From contig CBINGZ010000021.1 in assembly GCA_966250335.1 (NCBI GenBank), forward strand, positions 1 through 64,000: DNA of 64,000 nucleotides, given 5' to 3'. The DNA comes from OLB7 sp966250335. GTDB lineage: Bacteria > Bacteroidota > Ignavibacteria > OLB7. Each line of letters starts with the position of its first letter. The stretch's first letter is position 1. Of the stretch, positions 17,980-26,697 are shown piece by piece. The position numbers and the translations under genes were made by a program. The notes below the pieces were generated by a model. It was not told where the DNA came from and did no database searches. It was given only the letters and a program-made list of their open reading frames with translations.

Positions 17980-18340
17980 ATCTGGGGTGTCCATCATCTG
18001 CCGGGTTGCCATGCCTCGGCGGGTGTCCACGACAGGGTGTCGTACACGGCTCGATCGTGTACGACACCGCTGTTTCATGTCCGCCGGTAGCCGGCATGTA
18101 ACAACCCGGGGCGGGGCGCGCCGAGTTTTGACCGATGTCATGGTCTGCGCCGCCGCTCCACGATATGTTTGTCTTCGCCGATGCAGGCCCCTCCCGGTCT
18201 CCTCAAGGAGATTTCCACGGTCGATTCGTCGGGTCGTGATAAATGTCATGGTTTGTCCCCTCACGTCGGGCGTAGGTTTGTGTCACCGGGCGATTGAAAG
18301 ATTATCAATGTTCTTCCTTTTATCCTTATCGGAGAGATTC
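17980..18340. other. intergenic region with hairpin
   Basis: 361 bases with no credible gene. It contains the 13-bp hairpin at 18036-18068, annotated separately. Two related segments beginning ATGTCATGGT (near 18136 and 18244) are about 108 bases apart. A good GGAGA site for the SDR gene is at its right end. Confidence 0.4.
18036..18068 (+). terminator. perfect 13-bp hairpin after the S4 unit
   Basis: GGTGTCGTACACG (18036-18048) pairs perfectly with 18056-18068 across a 7-base loop. A short GCTGTTTC tail follows. It likely ends the S4/cysteine-protein transcript, though a protein-binding palindrome cannot be excluded. Confidence 0.6.
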
Positions 18341-19099
18341 ATGGAGTTGAATGACAGAGTAGCACTGGTAACCGGCGGCAGTTCCGGCATCGGACGCGCC
18401 ACGGCGCTGGAATTCATGCGTGAGGGAGCCCGCGTGGCCGTTGTCGACGTGGATGCCGAGGGAGGGATGGAGACGGTGCGAATGATCAGGGAGCAGGGGG
18501 GCGAAGCATGCTTTATTCGTTGTGATGTATCGAATCCCGAGGATGTCGAGGCGATGGTGTGTGAGGTCGTGGAAACATACGGTCGCATCGACTGCGCGTT
18601 CAACAACGCCGGTATCGAGGGGCGTATGACCTCCATCACCGATTCTTCGATCGACGCCTGGCAGAACGTGATCGGCGTCAATCTGACCGGAGTGTTCCTC
18701 TGCATGAAGTATGAAATCGAACAGATGCTGAAGCAGGGTGGAGGAGCGATCGTCAACAACGCCTCGATCCTCGGCCTTGTCGGGTTCGGCAATGCCTCGG
18801 CGTACACGGCGGCGAAACATGGCGTGCTCGGGCTCACGAAAGTGGCGGCGATCGAATATGCCTCGAAGGGGATTCGCGTCAACAGCGTCTGCCCGGCCTT
18901 CGTCATGACGCCGATGCTGAAACGGGTGGGAGTTATGTCTGATTCCGAGGTATACGTGAGTATGCAGAACAGGCACGCGGTCAGGCGGATGGGGCAGCCG
19001 GAGGAGATTGCCGATGTTGCAGTGTGGCTCTGTACCGACGCCGCCTCGTTCATTCACGGACACAGCATGCTCGCCGACGGCGGTTATCTGACGCAATGA
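18341..19099 (+). CDS. short-chain dehydrogenase/reductase
   Basis: A 252-residue classical SDR, an NAD(P)-dependent oxidoreductase in the cytoplasm. The cofactor motif is TGGSSGIG at about residues 12-19. An acidic Asp at the end of the second strand (VAVVDVDAEG) points to NAD over NADP. NNAG, the catalytic Ser in NNASILG and the YxxxK pair in AYTAAKHG complete the active site. The C-terminal PEEIADVAVWLCTDAASFIHG and DGGY match the FabG-like glucose/3-oxoacyl reductase group. The substrate is undetermined. The ATG at 18341 has GGAGAG upstream; the open frame back to 17987 is not coding-like. Confidence 0.93.
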   Translation: MELNDRVALVTGGSSGIGRATALEFMREGARVAVVDVDAEGGMETVRMIREQGGEACFIRCDVSNPEDVEAMVCEVVETYGRIDCAFNNAGIEGRMTSITDSSIDAWQNVIGVNLTGVFLCMKYEIEQMLKQGGGAIVNNASILGLVGFGNASAYTAAKHGVLGLTKVAAIEYASKGIRVNSVCPAFVMTPMLKRVGVMSDSEVYVSMQNRHAVRRMGQPEEIADVAVWLCTDAASFIHGHSMLADGGYLTQ

Positions 19100-19165
19100 C
19101 CCGGAGTCGGTCGGTACTCTTCGATCTTGTCGGATCGTTTCCAACACACCCCGATATTTCTCTCC

Positions 19166-19612
19166 CTACCCCTCGACCCGATCCTCCATCAGCCTGAGGC
19201 GCTCGCATATCCTGCGCATGATCCGGAGCATGATGGAGGGATCCTTCCGCAGAAGCTCGAGCGCGTTCTCCCTCGGAATGAAGCATGTGGAGGTGGGTTC
19301 GCGTGCCGTTGCTCCGTTGCGATGGGTATTGCCGCCGAGGATTTCCGGCATGCCGACGACGTCTCCGGGGGTGACCATGGCGATCGTCAGTTCCTCCGGG
19401 CCGGAGGTTCCCGTCAGAACGATGCTGCCGGAGCGCACGCAGTAGACCCCTGCAATCGAATCACCCTGGCTGAACACCGATCCCCCCGCCTCGAAGTCGC
19501 AATCGATCCTGCCGGGTATCGACGTTCCCTCCCGGTCATCGGGACAGTCGTGTCCGACGGTTCTGCTCAGAAAGGGACATTCAACGCAGTCCGGATGTCT
19601 TGAATCACTCAT
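19166..19612 (-). CDS. cyclic-nucleotide-binding-domain protein lacking an HTH
   Basis: A 148-residue protein made of one cNMP-binding (Crp/Fnr sensor) domain: GSVFSQGDSIAGVYCVRSGS, the LTIAMVTPGDVVGMPEILGG core, and the dimerisation helix start (LRKDPSIMLRIMRRICERLR). It stops where the C-terminal winged HTH should begin, so it cannot bind DNA as a normal Crp/Fnr protein. The N-terminus carries a cysteine cluster, DCVECPFLSRTVGHDC, comparable with Fe-S or redox-sensing Fnr variants. It is either a truncated regulator or a dedicated sensor/dominant-negative partner of the full-length gene next door at 19793. The start at 19612 opens the Cys cluster region; codons further up look non-coding. 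Confidence 0.75.
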   Translation of the reverse strand: MSDSRHPDCVECPFLSRTVGHDCPDDREGTSIPGRIDCDFEAGGSVFSQGDSIAGVYCVRSGSIVLTGTSGPEELTIAMVTPGDVVGMPEILGGNTHRNGATAREPTSTCFIPRENALELLRKDPSIMLRIMRRICERLRLMEDRVEG

Positions 19613-19729
19613 GAAAATATCGAATCGACATTTGGGGTAATGAGAGCGGTACAAATGTAGTATTGCGATACGATGATCGGGGCCGGGATTTCTTGATGCA
19701 GGTTGAAGCGCAACGGATATGCTGAACAA

Positions 19730-19759
19730 CAAAAGGGCTCGCGTCGTGAACGGGAGCCC
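19730..19759 (-). terminator. terminator of the Crp/Fnr gene
   Basis: Read on the minus strand, GGGCTC and GAGCCC (19754-19759 with 19735-19740) frame a 13-base loop and are followed by TTTTGTTG. It ends the gene at 19793-20506. Confidence 0.6.
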
Positions 19760-19792
19760 GCATCTCTACATGACCTGTCGACACGAGCCCGT

Positions 19793-20506
19793 TCAATCAT
19801 CCAGCCGCGCGGCTTCCGCCAGCCCCTCCGGATCGATGATCATCAGTTTCCATCCGTTCATATCGATCAGTTGTTCCTCCTTGAACTTCGACAGCAGGCG
19901 ACTCACCGATTCGGTCGCGGTCCCGACGATGTTCGCCAGCTCCGTTCGCGTCAGCTTGATGCTGAGGGTCGTCGAGTCGGTCTCCACACCATACGTTTCA
20001 CGTAGTAACAACAGTGTTTCGGCCAGACGTTCCCGCACCGATCGCTGCGCCATCTCCATGATCCGTTCCTCGGCCGCCTTCAACTCGGTCGAGAGCAGAT
20101 CCATCACTCGCGTCGAGAGCTGATAGTTGGTGGAGATGAGTGCGAAGAAGGTATTCTTCGGGATATGACATATCTGAGCGTCGGCGATCGGGACGGCGAA
20201 CTTGGAGTAGCGCTCGCTGCTGATCAGGGAACGATAGCCGATGATATCCCCTTCATGAGCCAGACGGATGATCTGCTCCCGGCCGTCCTTTCCGACCTTG
20301 TAGAGCTTGACGATCCCCTTGTGGATGCAGAAGAGGCCCGAGGGCCGGTCGTCGGCGTAGAAGATCATCTCCCCCTTCGAATACTGCTTGCAGCTTTTAC
20401 TGGAGGAGAGGACGTTGAGATCCGGATGGACGAGCTCCGAGAAGACGGAGCTGTCGCGCGCTACACACTTGGTGCAATCGGGGATACCACACAGCGGACG
20501 AACCAT
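19793..20506 (-). CDS. Crp/Fnr-family transcriptional regulator
   Basis: A 237-residue full-length regulator. The sensor domain is clear (YSKGEMIFYADDRPSGLFCI, then VKLYKVGKDGREQIIRLAHE and GDIIGYRSLI). A long dimerisation helix follows (ELKAAEERIMEMAQRSVRER), then a winged HTH with recognition helix RTELANIVGTATESVSRLLS. The N-terminus has Cys at about 6, 11 and 14 (CGIPDCTKC) and another near 39, an arrangement compatible with Fe-S or redox sensing as in FNR, though the spacing differs from E. coli FNR. It is transcribed away from a tandem universal stress protein, a pairing typical of low-oxygen regulons, so it may control that gene. Confidence 0.9.
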   Translation of the reverse strand: MVRPLCGIPDCTKCVARDSSVFSELVHPDLNVLSSSKSCKQYSKGEMIFYADDRPSGLFCIHKGIVKLYKVGKDGREQIIRLAHEGDIIGYRSLISSERYSKFAVPIADAQICHIPKNTFFALISTNYQLSTRVMDLLSTELKAAEERIMEMAQRSVRERLAETLLLLRETYGVETDSTTLSIKLTRTELANIVGTATESVSRLLSKFKEEQLIDMNGWKLMIIDPEGLAEAARLDD

Positions 20507-20919
20507 GACTTCTTACCTTCCTCCTGGACCGCCAGGGGTATGCTGAGTGAACGAATGCGACAACGGCAGAGCCGAGTGACGGGGTGACCGCAGATTCCCG
20601 CATCGTTGTGATATGCAGGCGCCCTTCCGATCGTATGTACATCGGCTACCGGCCGACTGCCATACGCCAAGATAGTTTTTTATCGTGAAGTGTTGCAAGC
20701 TGTATTACCGCCGGCCCCTCCTTGTTGCCGACCGCCCCGATGGGCCCGAACCTTGTCGGTTTCAGCGGAACCGTCGCGGAATCGCATGCATCGTGACGAG
20801 GGTCATGGTTCATTGGACCTTCTCTTCCTAAGTTGCCGTGGTCGATGCCGGGGAGGGTCGTCGATTCCGGCCGGAACACGACCCGGTTCGAGAACATATC
20901 AGAATGCGAGGAAGAGATC
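20507..20919. other. divergent promoter region, Crp/Fnr gene and usp gene
   Basis: 413 bases between divergent genes, with no credible coding sequence. It includes the candidate Crp/Fnr half-site pair at 20794-20805 and a run of T's at about 20673. The usp ribosome site (GAGGAAGAGA) is at its right end. Confidence 0.45.
20794..20805. promoter_or_regulatory. candidate Crp/Fnr-type binding site
   Basis: TGAC-GAGG-GTCA is a perfect 4-4-4 dyad of the general Crp/Fnr half-site form, about 115 bases before the usp start and about 290 from the Crp/Fnr start. It is short enough to arise by chance, so this is a suggestion only. Confidence 0.35.
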
Positions 20920-21885
20920 ATGAATGGAAGGAAGGTCCTCTTTGCCTACGACGGTTCCACCTGCGCCGACGAAGCGCTGGCGGATCTGAAGTGCGCGGGA
21001 TTGCCGTCGCAGCTCGATCTGCGCGTCGTATCGGTTGCCGAGGCATGGGTCTATACGGCGGAGAGCGAGGAGGAGGGAGAGGAACCGATCGGATCGGAGG
21101 CGCATGGAACAGCCGTCAGCGAGCGCGCCAGGGCCGCTCTCGACCGGGCGCGAGCCTCCGCCGGGCTTGCCGCCGAGAGGATCAGAGGGGGTTCCCCCGG
21201 CTGGAGCGTCGACACCTGTATCTATCCCGATTCGCCCGCCTGGGTAATTCTCCATGTCGCCGACGAGTGGAAGCCCGATCTTATCGTACTGGTATCCCAC
21301 GGCCGTTCGGCCGTCGGCCGGTTCATTCTTGGAAGCGTATCGCACAAGGTGCTTTCGGAGGCCCGCTCCTCGGTTCGCATCGGTCGCCGTCGTGAGAGTG
21401 TCGAGGGGGCGCCGGTACGGCTGCTGGTCTGCGTCGACGGCACACCCGATTCCGATGCGGCGGTGGCGGAGATCGCCTCGCGCTCCTGGCCGACCGGAAC
21501 ATCGATCACCGTCCTCTCGGCCATCATGCCTGTCGGGCTCTTCGTCGACCCGGCGTTCGCCTATGAGGCCGTGCAGTGGGGGAAGGTCCAGGAAGGGGCC
21601 GTCGTCCAGTGGGAACGGATGGAGGCGGCCGTCAAGAGATCGGCCGCCGGGCTCCTCGATGCCGGGCTTCTGGTCAATACGGCGCTCCGCGACGGCTCTC
21701 CGGTTCCGACGATTCTGCGCGAGGCGCAGCGCCTCGGCGCCGACTGCATCTTTCTCGGCGCTCGCGGGCATCGATTCATGGAGCGCTTCCTGCTCGGCAG
21801 CGTCTCCGCGGCGGTCGCTTCACGGGCGGAGTGTTCGGTGGAGGTGGTCCGCACGGTGAAAAGGGAAAACGCCGGCGCACAATAA
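20920..21885 (+). CDS. tandem universal stress protein (two UspA domains)
   Basis: A 321-residue protein with two UspA folds, at roughly 3-155 and 165-312. Each begins with a typical strand plus Asp (KVLFAYDGSTCADEAL; RLLVCVDGTPDSDAAV). The second domain has a full ATP-binding signature G-x2-G-x9-G-S (GARGHRFMERFLLGSVS). The first has the same block with the leading Gly replaced by Val (VSHGRSAVGRFILGSVS). Tandem Usps of this sort commonly appear in hypoxia or stationary-phase regulons. The ATG at 20920 has an excellent GAGGAAGAGA site. It diverges from the Crp/Fnr gene at 20506, its likely regulator. Confidence 0.93.
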   Translation: MNGRKVLFAYDGSTCADEALADLKCAGLPSQLDLRVVSVAEAWVYTAESEEEGEEPIGSEAHGTAVSERARAALDRARASAGLAAERIRGGSPGWSVDTCIYPDSPAWVILHVADEWKPDLIVLVSHGRSAVGRFILGSVSHKVLSEARSSVRIGRRRESVEGAPVRLLVCVDGTPDSDAAVAEIASRSWPTGTSITVLSAIMPVGLFVDPAFAYEAVQWGKVQEGAVVQWERMEAAVKRSAAGLLDAGLLVNTALRDGSPVPTILREAQRLGADCIFLGARGHRFMERFLLGSVSAAVASRAECSVEVVRTVKRENAGAQ

Positions 21886-21980
21886 TCCCTGTATGATATG
21901 AGTTCGATGAATCGTATCGGCATCGTAAGTTCACCGGCTGTTCGATAGATGAAGCGGGGAACATATTCCGGGAGTCTTTC

Positions 21981-23894
21981 ATGCATCCGACGACCGACGA
22001 CACGAACCTCAGATGGCGGCGTCTCCTTCAGCCCTCCACCTATTCCTACGATCCCGACCGGGTGATCGACGAGGATCTCTACCTCGATGACGAGATCGCC
22101 GAAATGGACGGTCTCGCCTTCTTCGTGGAACTGACCGCCGCCTCTCCCTTTCCGGTCGGCGTTCTGCTGAACGACGACCGGAACCTTGATTCTCCGGAGG
22201 GGAGTTACCGGGAGGATAACGTCTTCACATGGGATGCGACGACCGGCAGGTTTCATGCTCCGTCGCTCTTCGCCGCGAATTTCAAGCGATACGGAGGGGA
22301 CCGCTCTCTGCTCGTCGCGCCGTTGAGGATCAGAGTGGCGCAGGGGAGAGGCGATCCCTTCGTCATCTGGAATTATCTCCTCTTCGACAGGAACCGCAAC
22401 TGCGTCGACAGGATCGACCCGTACTCAGGTGTCGAGGGGGATCTCGACACCGTTATCGCCGGTTATCTCGCAGAGCACTCCTCACTGATTCCGGGGCTTC
22501 CCACGATATATCGTCCCCCTTCGGAAACAGCGGCGGAATATCGGTCGCTGGTTGCCGGAACGATCATCCCCGTCGAACTCTCTGTCGGTACTCAGTGCGA
22601 TATATGGGCGTTCTGGCTCCTCCGCGTCAGACTGGCGTTCGCCGATCGTTCACAGGACGATCTATTTGAGGAACTGCATACCCTCTTCACCGGCGGTGAT
22701 GTTGTCGTCGGGGATCTGCTGCTGAACTTCCATGCCGATCTGATCGACGACGCGCATCTCCATACCTTCGGCTCGCTCGATTTCGTCGACACCTACCCGA
22801 CGACCGACGATCTCTGGCGGTACGAGCCGCTCCTGGCCGAACGTGTGCGGCGGGTGAGCGGGATCGGCTCCGGTAGATCGCAGTTGAATCAACTCTTCAG
22901 TGCGGCATTCCGGGATTTCATCAGGAAGGATCAGGGCGCCGAGTACGGCACGATCTACGCAGGCTACCAGCATATCGACCCTCTCTTCGTTCCGAAGCCA
23001 CAGGAGAGCGGAGGCTGGATCGACCCCGTCGACTTCACGTCGGAAACGACCACGCTGCTGATGGAGGGACAGATCCTCTTCGGGTTCGTGCAGGCTGCGC
23101 CGTACGTCTACACGCGGAAGGGAGAGGTGGAGGTGATCGGGTTCGACTACGATCTTGCGAATCGGCTGCTGGAGATCATCCGCGAACGGTACGCGCAATT
23201 CTGTCCGAAGGGGCTCGTTGCATCCTGGACCGATATGACGTCCCATATCGACCCCGATAACCACGACGCGGAAAGCGCGAAACTGAACGCGCTCTACCAG
23301 GGACTGGAGGATGGACTCTATCATATAGCGATGTCCGGCCAGATGGTCATGCCCCCCGATCACCTCACGGAGGGAGTCGACCCCGAATGGACGACGCCGA
23401 CCGCGCTGATCTTCACCGGCATCACCTACACCGGCAGGGACGACAAGACGCTCAAGCTGAAGCAGGCGCTGGAGAATATGAAGGAGAAGACGCGCGACGA
23501 GTTCATCGGCACGGTCGTGAAGGTGATCGGGACGAGTGATCTGATCCTCACCTTCTTCAGCGTCATCAACCCCGGTCCATCTCCCGGCTCGGCGCAGAAC
23601 CTCGTGTCGGACATCAACGCGAAGGTGGATCCGAAGGCAACCGGAGGCGCCGCCTGGATCACCGGCGCCGTGGCGCAGTCGGACCAGGCGATGGCCGGTC
23701 GCTACCATTTTACGGTCGGCGACGGGATTCAGAGCGCCCGGCAGGTAGCGGACTATGAAGCCGCCGGGAAGACCTATCCCGGATTATATCTGAACATGTC
23801 GGCGGTCGACAAGCCTTCGATCTACTACGACCCCGCGGTGAGAAGCGCGACGCTGCTCCCGATAGCAGCGTTCACGCTGAAGGACTCCTCCTGA
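21981..23894 (+). CDS. unusual two-part protein: peptidase-like N-terminal domain, solute-binding-like C-terminal domain
   Basis: A 637-residue protein with no signal peptide. Residues about 40-240 contain blocks that remind me of virus-type cysteine (Ulp1/adenain-like) proteases: a WNYLLFDRNRNCVDRIDPYS strand pair, where relatives have H-x-N-x-L-x-x-D-x...RF-P, and VGTQCDIWAFWLLRVRLAF, a Cys-Trp helix start. The expected catalytic His is Ile here, so it may be an inactive fold. Residues about 365-600 resemble a type 3 extracellular solute-binding protein (ILFGFVQAAPYVYTRKGEVE, FDYDLANRLLEIIRERY, LEDGLYHIAMSGQMV, LIFTGITYTGRDD). Such a domain is normally periplasmic, so its presence without a signal is odd. 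The role is unknown. The assignment is by eye and needs structure prediction. Confidence 0.6.
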   Translation: MHPTTDDTNLRWRRLLQPSTYSYDPDRVIDEDLYLDDEIAEMDGLAFFVELTAASPFPVGVLLNDDRNLDSPEGSYREDNVFTWDATTGRFHAPSLFAANFKRYGGDRSLLVAPLRIRVAQGRGDPFVIWNYLLFDRNRNCVDRIDPYSGVEGDLDTVIAGYLAEHSSLIPGLPTIYRPPSETAAEYRSLVAGTIIPVELSVGTQCDIWAFWLLRVRLAFADRSQDDLFEELHTLFTGGDVVVGDLLLNFHADLIDDAHLHTFGSLDFVDTYPTTDDLWRYEPLLAERVRRVSGIGSGRSQLNQLFSAAFRDFIRKDQGAEYGTIYAGYQHIDPLFVPKPQESGGWIDPVDFTSETTTLLMEGQILFGFVQAAPYVYTRKGEVEVIGFDYDLANRLLEIIRERYAQFCPKGLVASWTDMTSHIDPDNHDAESAKLNALYQGLEDGLYHIAMSGQMVMPPDHLTEGVDPEWTTPTALIFTGITYTGRDDKTLKLKQALENMKEKTRDEFIGTVVKVIGTSDLILTFFSVINPGPSPGSAQNLVSDINAKVDPKATGGAAWITGAVAQSDQAMAGRYHFTVGDGIQSARQVADYEAAGKTYPGLYLNMSAVDKPSIYYDPAVRSATLLPIAAFTLKDSS

Positions 23895-24137
23895 GTCCCG
23901 ACAGTCCGTTATGTGACATTTCCGTCGATCGTATGTTCTCCATGATGGAATGCGGGTGAGTCCCGTGCACTCTATTCTCTGCCGGGCTCTCGATATGAAC
24001 CCTGCCGACAGATACTTCACCAGGTGTCAGGCCGACAGGCGCACGTACGTCTCTTGACAGGTTCCTCCGGCTTCCCTGAAGCGGCTTGAACTCCACATAA
24101 TCCAGCCAATTCATAACCTATAGATGAGGATTCTCTC

Positions 24138-26342
24138 ATGAATCTCGTGCTACGATCCCTTGCCCTGTTGTCCGCCGTCGTTCTGAACCTGGCGTGTCTG
24201 AACGCCCAGAGCCTGTTGTGGGAGCAGTCGGCCGGGCCGGCGGGAGGGACGGTCCGATCTCTCGCCAGGACGCCCGACGGCACGCTGTTCGCGATGGTGG
24301 AGAGATACGGGCTCCATCGTTCCGTCGACAACGGGAGCTCATGGGCCCTGGTTGCCGGGCAGTTCACCTCGTACGGATCGTTCCATGTCCACGCCACGCG
24401 TGCCGGAACCCTTCTTCTGATCACTGCCGACAGCGCGCTGCATCGCTCCACCGACAAGGGGAAGACATGGAGTATCGTTAAAGGAGATGTCGGCGCCGCT
24501 GTGGCTCCCGCGAGCGATTCGAGCGGCGGAATAATCTGCGCCGCGGCGGATCTGCATCGGATCTACCGTTCAACCGACGACGGCGTCACCTGGACCGGGA
24601 TCGTCATCGGGTCCGGCGATTTCATCAGCGCCCTTGCCGTCGGCGCCGACGGACGGCTGGTGGCCGCCGTTGAAACGGAGTCGTTCCCGTCGATCCGGAA
24701 CGTCAAGGTTTCGACCGATCTCGGGGTCACATGGAACGAGGCGCTGCTCGGTGACGAGAGCACGACAACCGTGCTCGCCCTCTGCGCCACACCCGACGAG
24801 AATCTCTACGCGGGCACTTCGGAGAAACTGTTCCGTTCGACCGACGGCGGAGCGACATGGAGCGGGACCGTGATCCAGGCGGACGACGGTGAACCCGCTC
24901 TCAGCTATGCCGCGTTCGCCGTCTTCAACGACGGTTCTATCGTAGTAGGATCTCACCGTGGTCTCTACCGATCGACCGATGCCGGTGACCACTACTCGGC
25001 TCTCGGAGCCCTCGGTGTCGGCAGCCTCCCTTCAGGGTTGGTCGTCATCCCCGGCAACAAACTGATTGTCGGAACCTATTACGCGGGGATCTACAGCCAC
25101 GAAGGAGATCGATTCGTCTATTCGTCGAAAGGACTTCCGCCGCTCGGCGGCGGCGCCGTGGCGTTCGCTTCCGATAAGACGAGCCGGACCTACGTCATTG
25201 CGGCGAACGGTCGTTTCTACTCCTCGCCCGACGGCAACTCGGTATGGACGGAACCGAGTGTCGGCGGATATTTCTATCCGGCGATCGCCGTCGGTCCCGA
25301 CGACAGGATCTATGCCGGCAACGGTATGTACTGGGAGAAGGGGATCATCTATTCGACCGACCGAGGGGAGAGCTGGGATTCGGGGAGCGGCATGGATGGG
25401 GAATGGGTGCTGGCGCTTCTCGTGGGGCGGCAGGGGACGATCTACGCCGGAGTGGAACGATGCACCGACTGCTTCCATTTCTCGGAAACCGATGGATTGT
25501 TCCGTTCGATCGACAGCGGCAAAACCTGGTCGACACTCGGCGTCGGGTTGAGGGGAACAAGCCCGCAGTCGATCGTCGAGCTCGGGGATGGAACACTCTT
25601 TATCGGTTCGAGATACGATTATCCCGTGATGAGGCTCCTCCCCGGCGACACGACATGGCGGGAAGCCTCCACAGGGCTGCCGTCGCGATCGGGTCACCAG
25701 TATACGCTTCACACGCTCGTCGCCGACAGCAGGGAGAACCTCTACGCCGGAACCTGGCAGGGCCTGTTCCGCAGCAGCAATCGGGGCGCGAGCTGGGAGC
25801 GGGTGCAGGCTCTTCCCGACTCGGCGATCACCGGCGTGGCGGTCGGTCCGTTGTATCCTGGAGAAATGATCTACGCCGCGACCTCTTCCGGACTGATCTA
25901 CGCGTCGTCCGACAACGGCGTCACGTGGGAGGGACCGGACGGGTTCCCAACTACGACGACCCCCATAACCGATCTACGGGCTCTGATGGTCGATCCGTTC
26001 GGTCTGCTGACGGCCCTCGACGGGGTGAACGGCCTCTATCGCGCCTGGCCCGGGTCCTCCGTGCCCGAGGCCGATCTCTCCCGGCGCGCCGGCCTTGTCG
26101 CCCATCCGAATCCGGCAGGCATGCGGACGACCGTGGAGTTTGAAACGCATACGGCAGGAGCGGTCCGCCTGCTCCTCTACTCATCGCTCGGCCGGCGGGT
26201 CGGTGTGATTGCGGAGGGGGAGATGGGAAGCGGGAAACATCGTATTGATCTCGATCTGTCGGGGTATCCTGCGGGGGGGTATCGGCTGGTGCTGGAAGGG
26301 GAAGGGGGGATCGAGCAGGTTGGGGTGATGATTGTGCGGTAG
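24138..26342 (+). CDS. T9SS-exported BNR/sortilin-like beta-propeller protein
   Basis: A 734-residue exported protein with a signal peptide (LALLSAVVLNLACLNAQ). The body is a series of about a dozen BNR/VPS10-like blades recognisable by S-x-D-x-G-x-T-W boxes: RSVDNGSSWALV, RSTDKGKTWSIV, RSTDDGVTWTGI, RSTDGGATWSGT, YSTDRGESWDSG, RSIDSGKTWSTL, RSSNRGASWERV and others. The C-terminus is a T9SS sorting domain (AHPNPAGMRTTVEF to VMIVR). Such proteins bind or cleave sialic acid in some families, but this one lacks the sialidase arginine triad as far as I can read, so an adhesive or structural role is more likely. An AGAT-GAGGA site precedes the ATG. Confidence 0.88.
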   Translation: MNLVLRSLALLSAVVLNLACLNAQSLLWEQSAGPAGGTVRSLARTPDGTLFAMVERYGLHRSVDNGSSWALVAGQFTSYGSFHVHATRAGTLLLITADSALHRSTDKGKTWSIVKGDVGAAVAPASDSSGGIICAAADLHRIYRSTDDGVTWTGIVIGSGDFISALAVGADGRLVAAVETESFPSIRNVKVSTDLGVTWNEALLGDESTTTVLALCATPDENLYAGTSEKLFRSTDGGATWSGTVIQADDGEPALSYAAFAVFNDGSIVVGSHRGLYRSTDAGDHYSALGALGVGSLPSGLVVIPGNKLIVGTYYAGIYSHEGDRFVYSSKGLPPLGGGAVAFASDKTSRTYVIAANGRFYSSPDGNSVWTEPSVGGYFYPAIAVGPDDRIYAGNGMYWEKGIIYSTDRGESWDSGSGMDGEWVLALLVGRQGTIYAGVERCTDCFHFSETDGLFRSIDSGKTWSTLGVGLRGTSPQSIVELGDGTLFIGSRYDYPVMRLLPGDTTWREASTGLPSRSGHQYTLHTLVADSRENLYAGTWQGLFRSSNRGASWERVQALPDSAITGVAVGPLYPGEMIYAATSSGLIYASSDNGVTWEGPDGFPTTTTPITDLRALMVDPFGLLTALDGVNGLYRAWPGSSVPEADLSRRAGLVAHPNPAGMRTTVEFETHTAGAVRLLLYSSLGRRVGVIAEGEMGSGKHRIDLDLSGYPAGGYRLVLEGEGGIEQVGVMIVR

Positions 26343-26370
26343 AAACGATTGAAGAGATCGGTGGTACATG

Positions 26371-26402
26371 GAAAGGCCCGACCTGACGGTTGGGCCTTTC
26401 TG
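26371..26402 (+). terminator. hairpin terminator
   Basis: GAAAGGCCC (26371-26379) pairs with GGGCCTTTC (26392-26400) around a 12-base loop, 28 bases after the stop of the propeller gene. A short T/C tail follows. Confidence 0.8.
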
Positions 26403-26697
26403 CATTCAGGGGAGAACGGTGGCGGATATTGTTCAGGGAACGACCCGGGGACAGTTGGAGAAAAGATTGGATCGCGATAAGTTTGCGATATGAAATTGCC
26501 CACAAGTGCGACATGCCGTTTACCGATCGGTTAGACCGCACTATCGGAGCAGCGAGTCGTGTGCGGTTGCAACCGGCGGTTGTCGACCGGTTTCCGGCGA
26601 CCGGGGTCGCGTCGGCGACGAAGAACCTGCGAGGAGTTTCCTTCACCTCCACCGGATCGGTGGGATGCTACACTCAACACAATCGGAGAGAAGAATC

